DNA of 64,000 nucleotides, taken from the NCBI RefSeq assembly GCF_023544865.1, contig NZ_JAMJFX010000004.1:62001-126000 (forward strand). The letters run 5' to 3'. Positions 1-9,350 of this stretch are shown here, one piece after another. A program made the translations under genes and the position numbers. Numbering within the stretch: position 1 is the first letter of the stretch; every line of letters starts with the position of its first letter. Source of the stretch: Phaeovulum molybdatiresistens (GTDB lineage: Bacteria > Pseudomonadota > Alphaproteobacteria > Rhodobacterales > Rhodobacteraceae). The notes under the pieces were generated by a model. That model was given only the letters and a program-made list of their open reading frames with translations, did no database searches and was not told where the DNA came from.

Positions 1-294
1 GAAGCCCACATTCTGCGCGACCGTCAGGTTGGGAAACAGCGCATAGGCCTGAAACACCATGCCGATGTTGCGCTGGTTGGGGCGCAGGCGCACGACATCG
101 GCCCCGTCAATGGCGATCCGGCCCGCGCTTGGGGCTTCAAACCCGGCCACCATCCGCAGCACCGTCGTCTTCCCACAGCCCGATGGCCCCAGCAGGGAAA
201 CGAATTCGCCCTTCTCGACGGACAGGTTGAAATCCTTCACCACGCGGTTCGGGCCAAAGGATTTCTCCAGATGTTCGATCGTCAGAAAGGTCAT
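1..294 (-). CDS. ABC transporter ATP-binding protein (partial, N-terminal 98 residues)
   Basis: Nucleotide-binding subunit that would power the importer encoded just upstream. The visible part has a complete Walker A motif (GPSGCGKTT) and a Q-loop region (GMVFQAYALFPN), as in the PotA/FbpC/CysA group. The ATG at 294 directly follows the stop of the permease gene at 296, so it is the last visible gene of a four-gene minus-strand operon (binding protein, permease, permease, ATPase). The signature motif, Walker B and any C-terminal regulatory domain lie beyond the left edge. The substrate cannot be read from this fragment. Confidence 0.93.
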   Translation of the reverse strand, partial: MTFLTIEHLEKSFGPNRVVKDFNLSVEKGEFVSLLGPSGCGKTTVLRMVAGFEAPSAGRIAIDGADVVRLRPNQRNIGMVFQAYALFPNLTVAQNVGF

Positions 295-295
295 G

Positions 296-1078
296 TCAGC
301 GTGCCGCCTTGGTATGTTTGGAGAAACGGGTAACCAGCTGGATCAGCCCCATGCAGGCCCAGGTGATGACAAAGGCGATCACCGCCAGGGCAAAGGGTTC
401 ATAGGCCTTGTTGGCGCCCATCAGCTGCAGATAGGGGCCGAAGGCGGGGCGGTTCAGCAGCGCCGCCATGGTGAATTCGCCCATCACGATGGCAAAGGTC
501 ACAAAGGCCCCCGACAGCACCGCCACCAGCACATTGGGCAGGATCACCCGCGCCAGGATCGTGGTCCAGCCCGCGCCCAGGCTTTGCGCGGCCTCGGTCA
601 GGGTGGCGACGTCGATGGTGCGCAGCCCGGTATCCACCGCGCGATACATGTAGGGCAGCGACAGCGTGGCATAGCCTAGCATCAGCAGCAGGTTCGTGCC
701 AAAGGTCGTGCCCGTCAGCGGCAACCAGCTTGAGGTGTTGTAAAGCCGGATATAGCCGAAGACGATGACGATCGCCGGAATGACCAGCGGCAACAGGGTG
801 ACGAATTCCACGACGGGCCGCAGATGCGGCATCTTCAGCTGCACCCAGAAGGCGGTGGGCACCACCAGCAGCACGCCAAAGACGATGGTCAGCAGCGCCA
901 TGATCACCGAATAGCCGAAGGTCTGGTGAAACCGCGGATCGGCCAGAACCGCGCGATAGGCATCCAGCGAATAGACGCCCCGGCGCATCGACAGCGAAAA
1001 CTCGGTCATGCCGACCAGCGGCAGGATGAAATAGGTGATCCCCAGCAGCAGGATCGCCCAGGCCAGCAGCTTTTTCAT
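296..1078 (-). CDS. ABC transporter permease, second subunit
   Basis: Inner-membrane permease of a binding-protein-dependent importer, 260 residues. It has about six hydrophobic segments and the EAA-loop signature (LTEAAQSLGAG...RVILPNVL) that docks onto the ATPase. I chose the ATG at 1078 (MKKLLAWAILLL) because it opens with a typical first membrane helix and overlaps the upstream permease stop by four bases (ATGA). A longer reading frame to 1396 would be antisense-like filler inside the neighbouring gene. It resembles PotC/FbpB-type permeases. Substrate unknown. Confidence 0.9.
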   Translation of the reverse strand: MKKLLAWAILLLGITYFILPLVGMTEFSLSMRRGVYSLDAYRAVLADPRFHQTFGYSVIMALLTIVFGVLLVVPTAFWVQLKMPHLRPVVEFVTLLPLVIPAIVIVFGYIRLYNTSSWLPLTGTTFGTNLLLMLGYATLSLPYMYRAVDTGLRTIDVATLTEAAQSLGAGWTTILARVILPNVLVAVLSGAFVTFAIVMGEFTMAALLNRPAFGPYLQLMGANKAYEPFALAVIAFVITWACMGLIQLVTRFSKHTKAAR

Positions 1079-1956
1079 TTCAGCCACCTTTCCGAACGTA
1101 TCCTGAGCCAGATGTAGATGACATTGGCCACGCCCGTGACCAGGATCATGCCGAAGGCCATGGCATAGCCCAGGTTCGGGTTGCCCAGCACATCGCCCCG
1201 GATCTGCGCAAACAGCATGATCGGCACGATGTTCAGCGACGATCCCGTCAGCGCAATCGCCGTGGCCACCGCGCCAAAGGCATTGGCAAACAGTAGCGCG
1301 AAGGTGCCCAGAAGCGCGGGGAACAGGATCGGCAGCGCCACCATGCGCCAGTATTGCGCCCCCGTCGCGCCCAGCACGCTGGCGGCCTCGCGCCATTCGC
1401 GTTTCAGCCCGTCCAGCGCGGGGGTGATGATCAGGATCATCAGCGGGATCTGAAAGAACAGATAGGTGATCGTCAGGCCCCAGAACGACAGGATGTTGAA
1501 CCCCAGCGCCCGCAGGTTGATGCCGAATTCGGATCGCAGCCAGACCGTGATCAGACCCAGCGGCCCAAGCGTCGCCAGAAAGGCGAAGGCCAGCGGCACG
1601 CCGGCAAAGTTCGACGCCACGCCGGAAAAGGTCAGCAAAGGCGACCGGATCCAGCCGGGCAACCCGCCCAGCACCACCGCCGCCGCCATGAGAAAGCCGA
1701 CCAGACAGCCAAGCGCCGCCGAGGTCGCCGAAATCTTGATGGAAATCCAGTAGGATGACAGGATGGATGTGGTGAACAGCCCGCGGATATTGTCCAGCGT
1801 CAGGCCGCCTTCAGGCGTCTGGAAGGCGCCGATCACGATCTTCATCGTGGGGGCAAACAGGAACAGCCCGACGAACAGCGCGAAAGGCAGGACGCCCAGC
1901 CACGTCAGCGGCAGGCGCCGCCGCGCGCGGGGCGGGGCTTGGGGGGGGGCAGTCAT
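1075..1956 (-). CDS. ABC transporter permease, first subunit
   Basis: Inner-membrane permease, 293 residues. A short basic, proline-rich N-terminus (PPRARRRLPL) precedes the first helix, and several hydrophobic segments follow. The EAA motif is EWREAASVLGATG...LPILFPALLG. It overlaps the next permease gene by 4 bases, consistent with translational coupling and a heterodimeric channel. An 11-bp GC hairpin lies between this gene and the upstream binding-protein gene. The family covers spermidine/putrescine, iron and thiamine-type importers, and the sequence does not decide between them. Confidence 0.9.
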   Translation of the reverse strand: MTAPPQAPPRARRRLPLTWLGVLPFALFVGLFLFAPTMKIVIGAFQTPEGGLTLDNIRGLFTTSILSSYWISIKISATSAALGCLVGFLMAAAVVLGGLPGWIRSPLLTFSGVASNFAGVPLAFAFLATLGPLGLITVWLRSEFGINLRALGFNILSFWGLTITYLFFQIPLMILIITPALDGLKREWREAASVLGATGAQYWRMVALPILFPALLGTFALLFANAFGAVATAIALTGSSLNIVPIMLFAQIRGDVLGNPNLGYAMAFGMILVTGVANVIYIWLRIRSERWLK

Positions 1957-1995
1957 GCGGTCTTGTCCGTCCTGTCGGTCGTCTTGTGATTATGG

Positions 1996-2022
1996 GCCCG
2001 CCCCGGGCGAACCGGGGCGGGC
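1996..2022 (-). other. Stem-loop between binding-protein and permease genes
   Basis: A perfect 11-bp GC stem (1996-2006 with 2012-2022) encloses a 5-nt loop, 17 bases after the end of the binding-protein gene. No T-run follows on the minus strand, so it is unlikely to be a strong intrinsic terminator. Hairpins at this position in ABC operons commonly stabilise the upstream binding-protein mRNA and reduce permease expression. That role here is inferred. Confidence 0.6.
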
Positions 2023-2039
2023 AGGGTCAGGTCAGCCGG

Positions 2040-3143
2040 TTACTGGACGTTGGCGCCCACGACCGCATCCCAGCCGCCGGTGACGGCGGCCTTGTTGGCA
2101 TCCTGTTCTTCCAGCGTCGGGAAATAGGCGGCCTCATAGGCTTCGGCCGGGGGCAGCGCATCGACCAGTTCCTGCGGCAGCTTGCCCGCCGCCGCCATCG
2201 CGTTGAAGCGCGCGGGGTGGCAATAGCCCTTCAGCCAGAGGTTCTGACCTTCGTCCGAATACAGGTATTCCATCCACAGTTTCGCGGCATTGGGATGGGG
2301 CGCATAGGCCGAAATCGCCTGCACATAGACGCCTGCCAGAACGCCGGTCTTGGGCACGACCACCTCGACCGGGGGGTTGCCGTTCAGGTCATCCCGCCAG
2401 GTCAGCGCGTTATAGTCCCAGGCCAGGACGATCGGCGTGGCGCCCTGGGCCAGCGTGCCGGCCTTGCCGATGACGGGGACGAAGTTGCCGTTCTTGTTCA
2501 TCTCGGCAAAGTATTCCAGGCCCTTTTCGCCCGATTCCGTGCCAGCCGCGCCGCCTGCGGCCAGACCGGCGGCCAGAACGCCCAGGATCGCCTGGTTCGA
2601 GGCGCGCGGATCGCCCGCCAGCGCGACCTGGCCCGCATATTCGGGCTTCAGCAGATCGGCCCAGTCGGTGGGGGTGTTTTCGACCAGATCCTTGTTCACC
2701 ATGAAGGACATGACGCCATAATAATCGGCATACCAATAGCCTTCGGGATCCTTGATGTCGTCGGGGATCTCATCCCAGGTCGACACCTTGTAGGGCTGCA
2801 GCAGGCCTTCGGCCTTGGCCTGCGGACCAAAGGCCAGACCCACGTCCAGCACGTCGGGGGCCTGCGGGCCGGTGTTGCCCTTGTTGGCGCGCACCGCCTC
2901 AAGTTCGTCGGCAGAGCCTGCATCGGGGTTCAGTTCATTCACGGTGATTTCCGGATACTTGGCCTTGAAGCCGGCAATCACCTCGCCGTAGTTGCACCAG
3001 CTGTGCGGCAGCGCGATCGTGGTCAGCATGCCTTCGGCCTTGGCGGCGGCCTCAAGCGCGGCCAGATCCTGCGCCTGCACCAGCGCCGTGGTGGCCAGAA
3101 GCGCCGCGGCACCCGCAAGCCAGGTCATCGGTTTCATCGTCAT
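2040..3143 (-). CDS. ABC transporter periplasmic substrate-binding protein
   Basis: Periplasmic solute receptor, 367 residues, and first gene of the importer operon. The N-terminus is a Sec signal peptide (MKPMTWLAGAAALLATTALVQA, cleaved near AQ-DL). There is no lipobox cysteine, so it should be soluble in the periplasm. The body is a two-lobed family-1 type protein (extracellular solute-binding, FbpA/PotD/ThiB-like). The start at 3143 has a good ribosome site (GGGAGA) ahead of it. Upstream in-frame codons to 3272 would put a non-signal extension before the signal peptide and are rejected. Ligand unknown; polyamine, iron or phosphonate-type substrates are possible. Confidence 0.88.
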   Translation of the reverse strand: MTMKPMTWLAGAAALLATTALVQAQDLAALEAAAKAEGMLTTIALPHSWCNYGEVIAGFKAKYPEITVNELNPDAGSADELEAVRANKGNTGPQAPDVLDVGLAFGPQAKAEGLLQPYKVSTWDEIPDDIKDPEGYWYADYYGVMSFMVNKDLVENTPTDWADLLKPEYAGQVALAGDPRASNQAILGVLAAGLAAGGAAGTESGEKGLEYFAEMNKNGNFVPVIGKAGTLAQGATPIVLAWDYNALTWRDDLNGNPPVEVVVPKTGVLAGVYVQAISAYAPHPNAAKLWMEYLYSDEGQNLWLKGYCHPARFNAMAAAGKLPQELVDALPPAEAYEAAYFPTLEEQDANKAAVTGGWDAVVGANVQ

Positions 3144-3316
3144 TCGGACAGTCTCCCGTTGGTCGGATCTCAGGGCCCGGAATGGGCACCGGATGGCTTT
3201 AGGCGCCTTCTGTGACAGTCTTGCGACGTGGACGCCCTGAATGTCAGAGATTTGCCGCGAATCGCGCGTCATGCAACAAAACTGTTACCCCGCCGTTACG
3301 TCAGCCGCGGCTCACC

Positions 3317-4372
3317 TTACCCGCCCCAGGTCCGTTCCAGCAGCGCCAGCCAGTTCCGATGGGCGATTTTTTCCACAAGTTCCGTGCCATAGCCATGCGC
3401 CGTCATGGCATCCAGCAGCCGCGGAAGGCCCGCCGCATCGGCCAGATCGGCGGGCACGGTCGCGCCGTCGAAATCCGATCCAAGGCCCAGATGATCCTCG
3501 CCCAGATGCCACAGTAGGTGATCCAGATGGCGCAGAACCGGGTCCCAGCCCGCAAAGGGGCGTTGCCGGCCGTCGGGGGACAGGAAGGCGGTTGCAAAGT
3601 TCAGCCCCACCATGCCGCCGCTGTCGCGGATCATCGCCAGCTGACGATCGGTCAGGTTGCGCGAGGATGGCGTGATCGCATGGGCGTTGGAATGCGTCGC
3701 CACCAGCGGCGCATCGGACAGGGCCGCGACCTCATCAAAGCCGCGCGCGTTCAGATGGCTCAGGTCGACCATGATCTTCAGGCGGTTGCATTCGCGGATC
3801 AGCGCCTTGCCCGCGGGGGTCAGGCCGGGGCCGGTGTCGGGATCGGCAGGGTAGGCAAAGGGCACGCCATGACCAAAGGCGGTGGGCCGCGACCAGACCG
3901 GGCCCAGGCTGCGCAGCCCCATCGCGTGCCAGACATGCAGCGCATCCAGATCGGGGCCGATCGGCTCGGCGCCCTCGAAATGCATCACCGCCGCGATCTG
4001 CCCCGCCGCCATCGCCGCGCGGATGTCCGCCACGCTGCGGCAGATGCGCAGCGTTCCGGTGCGTTCCAGCCACATCAGCTGCCCCGCCATCGCCATCGCC
4101 ACGGGCAGCGCCGCGGCCTGTCCGATCGGGTCGGGCAGGGGCAGGGCATAGGGCGGCGCATCCATCAGCGCGTCGAAATCCAAGGGTTGCGCGGTTGCGG
4201 GCGAGGGGATGTAGATCGCAAAGAACCCGCCCGCAAAGCCGCCCGCCTTGCAGCGCGGCAGGTCCAGGTGGCCCTTGCCCTCGCCCGTCAGCCAGATCGC
4301 CTCGCGCCGCGCGGGATCGGCCATCAGGCGCAGCAGAAAATCGTTATGGCCATCGAATACCGGAATCATCAT
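3317..4372 (-). CDS. Membrane dipeptidase (peptidase family M19, renal dipeptidase-like)
   Basis: Zinc dipeptidase of amidohydrolase fold, 351 residues, normal for the family. Metal and active-site elements are visible: N-terminal DGHND (HxD), HFEGAEP for the bridging glutamate, ATHSNAHAI and GLGSDFDG. The start is the double ATG at 4372/4369, with AAGGGGA before it. Longer reading to 4741 would overlap the divergent FAA hydrolase gene. Family members cleave dipeptides, including those with a D-amino acid at the C-terminal side. There is no signal peptide, so it is probably cytoplasmic despite the family name. Confidence 0.9.
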   Translation of the reverse strand: MMIPVFDGHNDFLLRLMADPARREAIWLTGEGKGHLDLPRCKAGGFAGGFFAIYIPSPATAQPLDFDALMDAPPYALPLPDPIGQAAALPVAMAMAGQLMWLERTGTLRICRSVADIRAAMAAGQIAAVMHFEGAEPIGPDLDALHVWHAMGLRSLGPVWSRPTAFGHGVPFAYPADPDTGPGLTPAGKALIRECNRLKIMVDLSHLNARGFDEVAALSDAPLVATHSNAHAITPSSRNLTDRQLAMIRDSGGMVGLNFATAFLSPDGRQRPFAGWDPVLRHLDHLLWHLGEDHLGLGSDFDGATVPADLADAAGLPRLLDAMTAHGYGTELVEKIAHRNWLALLERTWGG

Positions 4373-4502
4373 CGTCCCCTTGTTGTGGGCCCCCTTGTTC
4401 GGGGCGCAGCCTGCCCCAGCCGCGCCCCGAAGGCGAGGGGGCGGGGCGGTCTTTTCTTTGCCCGATCCACCGATTAGCACTGTTCCAACACGGAGGAGCC
4501 TG

Positions 4503-5357
4503 ATGAAACTGTTGCGATATGGGCCCAAGGGCCATGAAAGACCGGGGTTGCTGGACGGGGCGGGGCGGGTGCGCGACCTGTCGGCCCATGTGACCGATAT
4601 CGGCGGGGCGGCGCTGTTGCCTGACACGCTGGCGCGGCTGGCGGCGCTGGACCCCGACAGCCTGCCCCTGGTGCCCGGCACGCCGCAGCAGGATCTGCGG
4701 CTGGGGCCCTGTGTGGGCGGCGTGGGCAAGTTCGTCTGCATCGGGCTGAACTATGCCGATCACGCCGCCGAGGCGGGGATGCCGGTGCCGGCCGAACCGA
4801 TCGTCTTTGGCAAATGGACCTCATGCCTGTCGGGGCCGGATGACAATGTGGAACTGCCGCGCGGATCGGTGAAGACCGATTGGGAGGTGGAACTGGGCGT
4901 GGTCATCGGCCGGGGCGGCAAATACATCGACCGTGCCGCCGCGATGGACCATGTGGCGGGCTATTGCGTCGTCAACGACATCTCGGAGCGCGAATATCAG
5001 AATGAACGTGGTGGCACCTGGGACAAGGGCAAGGGCTGCGATACCTTTGGCCCGATCGGTCCCTGGCTTGTCACGCGCGATGCGGTCCCCGATCCGCAGG
5101 CCCTGCGCCTGTGGCTGTCGGTCGATGACACACCGTGCCAGCAGGGCAGCACCGCCACCATGATCTTTCCGGTTGATGAGATCGTGGCCTATGTCAGCCG
5201 CTTCATGTCGCTGCAGCCCGGCGACATCATCGCCACCGGCACGCCGCCGGGCGTGGGCATGGGGATGAAGCCGCCGCGGTTCCTGCGCGCGGGCCAGACC
5301 ATGCGTCTGGGGATCGAGGGTTTGGGCAGCCAGACCCAGCGGGTCGTGCAAGGCTGA
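4503..5357 (+). CDS. Fumarylacetoacetate hydrolase (FAH) family protein
   Basis: FAH-fold enzyme of 284 residues. Features include an N-terminal cap region and the metal-binding core with DWEVELGVVIG and NDISEREYQ. The GGTWDKGKGCDTFGPIGPW segment is typical of ureidoglycolate lyase, acylpyruvase and 2-hydroxyhepta-diene-dioate isomerase-like members. The ATG at 4503 follows CACGGAGGAGCCTG, a strong ribosome site. It is divergent from the M19 dipeptidase with 130 bases between, and convergent with pyrG. The exact substrate cannot be assigned, since this family is often mis-specified. Confidence 0.88.
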   Translation: MKLLRYGPKGHERPGLLDGAGRVRDLSAHVTDIGGAALLPDTLARLAALDPDSLPLVPGTPQQDLRLGPCVGGVGKFVCIGLNYADHAAEAGMPVPAEPIVFGKWTSCLSGPDDNVELPRGSVKTDWEVELGVVIGRGGKYIDRAAAMDHVAGYCVVNDISEREYQNERGGTWDKGKGCDTFGPIGPWLVTRDAVPDPQALRLWLSVDDTPCQQGSTATMIFPVDEIVAYVSRFMSLQPGDIIATGTPPGVGMGMKPPRFLRAGQTMRLGIEGLGSQTQRVVQG

Positions 5358-5374
5358 TCCGGCCATCCTGCCGG

Positions 5375-5396
5375 CCGGCGGGGGGCGCCCCGCCGG
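5375..5396. terminator. GC hairpin between convergent FAH gene and pyrG
   Basis: A 9-bp perfect stem (5375-5383 with 5388-5396) with a 4-nt loop lies in the 55-base convergent gap. There is no obvious T-run on either side, so it is a candidate bidirectional transcript end rather than a textbook intrinsic terminator. Confidence 0.5.
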
Positions 5397-5412
5397 TCAG
5401 GCCAGCCTGTGG

Positions 5413-7056
5413 TCAGACCAGTCGGCTTTGATCCAGCGCGGCCTTGACGAAGCCCGCGAACAAGGGATGCGGCGCGAAGGGCTTGGATTTCAGTTCCGGG
5501 TGGAACTGCACGCCGATGAACCAGGGATGGCCCTTGTGTTCCACGATCTCGGGCAGGCGGCCATCGGGGGACATGCCCGAAAACACCAGCCCGCAGCTTT
5601 CCAGTTGCTCGCGATAGCGCACGTCCACCTCATAGCGGTGGCGGTGGCGTTCCTCGATGTCGCACTGGCCATAGACCTCGGCCACGCGCGACCCGGGCGT
5701 CAGCGCCGCCGAATAGGCGCCAAGGCGCATCGTGCCGCCCTTGTCGTCATCCAGCTTGCGTTCCACCCGGTGATTGCCCTGCACCCATTCCTTCAGGTGA
5801 TAGACCACGGGGGTAAAGCGTTTCTGCCCCGCCTCATGGTCGAATTCCTCGGACCCTGCATCGGTGATGCCGGCCAGATTGCGCGCCGCCTCGATCACGG
5901 CCATCTGCATGCCGAGGCAAATGCCCAGATAGGGGATGCCCTTTTCGCGGGCATATTGCGCGGCGCGAATCTTGCCCTCGGTGCCGCGTTCGCCAAAGCC
6001 GCCGGGCACCAGGATCGCATGGAAGCCTTGCAGATGCGGCGAGGGGTCTTCGCGTTCAAAGATCTCGGCATCGATCCATTCGGCCTTGACGCGGACCCGG
6101 TTGGCCATGCCGCCATGGGTCAGCGCTTCGGCAATGGATTTGTAGGCGTCTTCCAGCTGGACATATTTGCCCACGATCGCCACGCGCACCACGCCTTCGG
6201 CATTGTCCAGCCGGTCCATCACATCTTCCCAGCGCGACAGGTCGGGGCGCGGCGCGGGGCTGATGCCAAAGGCATCCAGCACCGCCTGATCCAGCCCCAT
6301 CCGGTGATAGGCCAGCGGCGCCTCATAGATGGATTTCAGGTCATAGGCGGGGATCACGGCCTCGGGGCGGACGTTGCAGAACAGCGCGATCTTGGCGCGT
6401 TCCTTTTCGGGGATCGGATGTTCCGACCGGCAGACCAGCACATCGGGCTGCAACCCGATCGAGCGCAGTTCCTTGACCGAATGCTGCGTGGGCTTGGTCT
6501 TCAATTCGCCGCTGGCCGCCAGATAGGGCAGCAGCGTCAGATGCATGAAGATACATTGCCCGCGGGGGCGGTCCTGCGCGAATTGGCGGATCGCCTCAAA
6601 GAAGGGCAGGCCCTCGATATCGCCGACGGTGCCGCCGATTTCACACAGCATGAAATCAACCTCATCCTCGCCCACGGCAAGGAAGTCCTTGATTTCATTG
6701 GTGACATGCGGGATCACCTGGATCGTCTTGCCCAGGTAGGCGCCCCGGCGTTCCTTTTCCAGAACGTTGGAATAGATCCGGCCCGAAGATACGGAATCGG
6801 TCCTTCGCGCCGACACGCCGGTGAAGCGTTCGTAATGGCCCAGATCCAGGTCGGTTTCCGCACCGTCATCGGTCACGAACACCTCACCATGTTCAAACGG
6901 GCTCATGGTGCCGGGATCGACGTTCAGATAGGGGTCCAGCTTGCGCAACCGCACCGAAAAGCCGCGCGCCTGCAACAGCGCCCCAAGGGCGGCCGAAGCC
7001 AGCCCCTTGCCAAGCGAGGACACCACGCCGCCGGTGATGAAAACGTAACGTGCCAT
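5413..7056 (-). CDS. pyrG: CTP synthase
   Basis: Converts UTP, glutamine and ATP to CTP, the last step of de novo pyrimidine nucleotide synthesis. It has 547 residues, the usual length. The N-terminal synthetase domain begins [18 protein letters not shown]. The C-terminal class I glutamine amidotransferase domain has the nucleophile loop GICLGMQ and the histidine/glutamate region QFHPELKS. The ATG at 7056 is the family start; the reading frame continues upstream to a TTG at 7104, which would add residues absent from homologues. A leader inverted repeat can pair with the ribosome site (see findings). secG lies 174 bases upstream on the same strand. Confidence 0.97.
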   Translation of the reverse strand: MARYVFITGGVVSSLGKGLASAALGALLQARGFSVRLRKLDPYLNVDPGTMSPFEHGEVFVTDDGAETDLDLGHYERFTGVSARRTDSVSSGRIYSNVLEKERRGAYLGKTIQVIPHVTNEIKDFLAVGEDEVDFMLCEIGGTVGDIEGLPFFEAIRQFAQDRPRGQCIFMHLTLLPYLAASGELKTKPTQHSVKELRSIGLQPDVLVCRSEHPIPEKERAKIALFCNVRPEAVIPAYDLKSIYEAPLAYHRMGLDQAVLDAFGISPAPRPDLSRWEDVMDRLDNAEGVVRVAIVGKYVQLEDAYKSIAEALTHGGMANRVRVKAEWIDAEIFEREDPSPHLQGFHAILVPGGFGERGTEGKIRAAQYAREKGIPYLGICLGMQMAVIEAARNLAGITDAGSEEFDHEAGQKRFTPVVYHLKEWVQGNHRVERKLDDDKGGTMRLGAYSAALTPGSRVAEVYGQCDIEERHRHRYEVDVRYREQLESCGLVFSGMSPDGRLPEIVEHKGHPWFIGVQFHPELKSKPFAPHPLFAGFVKAALDQSRLV

Positions 7057-7063
7057 GGAAGCC

Positions 7064-7120
7064 CCCGTGATCTTGTCAAAATCCAATTGAATCTGCCGAA
7101 CCAAGGTTTGGCATCACGGG
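7064..7120 (-). promoter_or_regulatory. pyrG leader inverted repeat covering the ribosome-binding site
   Basis: On the minus strand CCCGTGAT (7120-7113) is repeated as its reverse complement ATCACGGG (7071-7064). The second arm includes three of the five G residues of the pyrG ribosome site (7066-7062), 5 bases from the ATG. A small CCAA/TTGG stem is nested inside. If the leader is transcribed, this fold could lower translation initiation. The regulatory role is inferred. Confidence 0.4.
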
Positions 7121-7230
7121 ATTTAATGCTTACACGATTCGCAGTCCGCCCGCAACCGGACCGCAAGCAGTTGGGTCAGGTGCGGCGTCATGCCCCAAGG
7201 CTTGTGACGCCGCCGGTTCGGTCCCCCGCC

Positions 7231-7587
7231 TTAGTTGGCGGGCGGCGGGGTCATCGGCGCATCCGCCGCAGGCGGTGGCATGGTCAGGTCGGGCAGGGCG
7301 GGGGTGCTGACCTCGCCGCTGGCCGCAGGCAGCTGATCGACGACCGAGCCGCCGGTTGCATTGCGCGCCGCCACCACCGTCAAGGCGATCGAGGTGACGA
7401 TGAAGGCCGAGGCGATGATCCAGGTCAGCCTGGACAGCGCATTGGCCGCCTGCCGCCCGCTCATGACGCCGCCGCCGCCGCCACCGCCGCCCATGCCGAG
7501 CCCGCCCCCTTCGGAACGTTGCAGCAGCACCACGCCGATCAAGAGCAGCGCCAGGATCAGGTGGACGGTAAGGATGACGTTTTCCAT
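7231..7587 (-). CDS. secG: Preprotein translocase subunit SecG
   Basis: Small auxiliary subunit of the SecYEG channel in the inner membrane, 118 residues. An N-terminal hydrophobic helix contains the family motif LIGVVLLQRSEGGGLGMGGG. A second helix (near WIIASAFIVTSIALTVV) and a proline/alanine-rich C-terminal tail follow. The position upstream of pyrG on the same strand is common in alphaproteobacteria. A run of nine glycine codons (near 7480-7500) follows the motif. Confidence 0.93.
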   Translation of the reverse strand: MENVILTVHLILALLLIGVVLLQRSEGGGLGMGGGGGGGGVMSGRQAANALSRLTWIIASAFIVTSIALTVVAARNATGGSVVDQLPAASGEVSTPALPDLTMPPPAADAPMTPPPAN

Positions 7588-7774
7588 GCGGGCCTTGGCC
7601 TTCTTTCGAACTGACGCGCCTATCTAGGCGCATGGGGCCCGGCGCGCAAGCCGTTTCCCGGCCTGCCCGCCCCCATGCCGGTCGCAGCGTGCCGAAATCT
7701 GCGAAAAACTGGTTCCCCCGGGGCATCAGCCCCGCTATAGGTGACGCGGTTTTGCGAACCTGTAGGAGAAAGAC

Positions 7775-9067
7775 ATGGCCAATGTCGTGGTGGTCGGCGC
7801 CCAATGGGGCGACGAGGGCAAGGGCAAGATCGTTGATTGGCTCAGCGAGCGCGCCGATGTGATCGCGCGCTTTCAGGGCGGCCACAACGCGGGCCATACG
7901 CTGGTCATCGACGGCAAGGTCTACAAGCTGAACGCGCTGCCCTCGGGCGTGGTGCGCGGCGGCAAGCTGTCCGTCATCGGCAATGGCGTCGTTCTGGACC
8001 CCTGGCATCTGGTCAAAGAGATCGAGTCGATCCGCGGCCAGGGCGTCGAAATCAGCCCCGACACGCTGATGATCGCGGAAAATACCCCGCTGATCATGCC
8101 CTTCCACGGCGAACTGGACCGCGCACGCGAAGCCCATGCCTCGGTTGCCAAGATCGGCACCACCGGGCGCGGAATCGGGCCGTGCTACGAAGACAAGGTG
8201 GGCCGGCGCGTGATCCGCGTGGCCGACCTGTCTGATAATGACACGCTGGAACTGCGCGTCGACCGGGCGCTGGTGCATCATAACGCCCTGCGCGCAGGCC
8301 TGGGCCTTGAGGCCATCGACCGCGAGGCGCTGCTGACCAGCCTGCGCGAAATCGCCCCCGAAATCCTGAAATATGCCGCCCCCGTCTGGAAGGTGCTGGA
8401 TGAGGATCGCCGCGCCGGCAAACGCATCCTGTTCGAAGGCGCGCAGGGCTCGCTTCTTGACATCGACTTTGGCACCTATCCCTTCGTCACCTCGTCGAAC
8501 GTGATCGCGGGGCAGGCGGCGACCGGCGTGGGCCTTGGCCCGAATGCGATCGATTTTGTGCTGGGCATCGTCAAGGCCTATACCACCCGCGTCGGCGAAG
8601 GCCCCTTCCCGACCGAGCTGAACGATGCCGACGGCGAACGGCTGGGCACGCGCGGCCATGAATTTGGCACCGTGACCGGGCGCAAGCGCCGCTGCGGCTG
8701 GTTCGATGCGGTTCTGGTGCGCCAGACCTGCGCGATTTCCGGCGTCAAGGGCATCGCGCTGACCAAGCTGGACGTGCTGGACGGGTTCGAGACCCTGAAG
8801 ATCTGCGTCGGCTATGAGGTGGACGGCGTCCGCTATGATTATCTGCCGACCCAGGCCGCCCTGCAGGCCCGCGCCACGCCGATCTATGAGGAAATGGAAG
8901 GCTGGTCCGAATCGACCGCCGGGGCGCGCAGCTGGGCCGATCTGCCCGGCGCTGCGGTGAAATACGTCCGCCGGATCGAGGAACTGATCCACTGCCCGGT
9001 GGCGATGCTGTCCACCAGCCCGGAACGCGACGACACCATCCTTGTCACCGATCCCTTCGAGGACTGA
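7775..9067 (+). CDS. purA: Adenylosuccinate synthetase
   Basis: GTP-dependent first committed step from IMP to AMP, 430 residues, the usual length. It starts [22 protein letters not shown], which contains the P-loop-like GDEGKGK and the catalytic Asp. The catalytic His is in [22 protein letters not shown] and the IMP/aspartate loops [13 protein letters not shown] and [10 protein letters not shown] are intact. A ribosome site (GTAGGAG) precedes the ATG. It is divergent from secG and is followed after 4 bases by the DUF2842 gene, so the two are probably cotranscribed. Confidence 0.97.
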   Translation: MANVVVVGAQWGDEGKGKIVDWLSERADVIARFQGGHNAGHTLVIDGKVYKLNALPSGVVRGGKLSVIGNGVVLDPWHLVKEIESIRGQGVEISPDTLMIAENTPLIMPFHGELDRAREAHASVAKIGTTGRGIGPCYEDKVGRRVIRVADLSDNDTLELRVDRALVHHNALRAGLGLEAIDREALLTSLREIAPEILKYAAPVWKVLDEDRRAGKRILFEGAQGSLLDIDFGTYPFVTSSNVIAGQAATGVGLGPNAIDFVLGIVKAYTTRVGEGPFPTELNDADGERLGTRGHEFGTVTGRKRRCGWFDAVLVRQTCAISGVKGIALTKLDVLDGFETLKICVGYEVDGVRYDYLPTQAALQARATPIYEEMEGWSESTAGARSWADLPGAAVKYVRRIEELIHCPVAMLSTSPERDDTILVTDPFED

Positions 9068-9071
9068 TCCG

Positions 9072-9329
9072 ATGGCGCTGTCCTACAGGGCGCGTCGGCG
9101 CTGGTCGCTTCTGATCCTCGTCGTGGGGCTGCCGCTTTATATCGTGGCGGCGGTGACGGTGGTGAACTGGCTTGACGCGACCTTCGGGCGGCTGCCGATC
9201 TGGGCCGAACTGTTGGTCTATCTGGGGCTGGGCTTCCTGTGGGCCCTGCCGTTCCGCGCGGTTTTTCGCGGCATCGGCCAGGCCGACCCCGCAAAACACG
9301 AAACGGAGGGGCAGGGCCCCTCCGCCTGA
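9072..9329 (+). CDS. DUF2842 family small membrane protein
   Basis: Protein of 85 residues with two hydrophobic helices (about residues 10-32 and 42-60) and a conserved LGFLWALPFRAVFRGIG segment, which is the DUF2842 pattern known from alphaproteobacteria. The function is unknown. It begins 4 bases after purA and probably shares its transcript. The C-terminal tail is polar and variable. Confidence 0.8.
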   Translation: MALSYRARRRWSLLILVVGLPLYIVAAVTVVNWLDATFGRLPIWAELLVYLGLGFLWALPFRAVFRGIGQADPAKHETEGQGPSA

Positions 9330-9350
9330 TCCGGTCCGAACCGCGGCGCG

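Noticed and set aside
5428..7614. 728-residue plus-strand open frame opposite pyrG and secG
   Set aside because: It is antisense to two clearly identified genes; His/Gln/Gly/Arg-rich composition is typical of the shadow frame in high-GC DNA.
7130..8992. 620-residue minus-strand open frame opposite purA
   Set aside because: Shadow of purA; no recognisable domain and no ribosome site.
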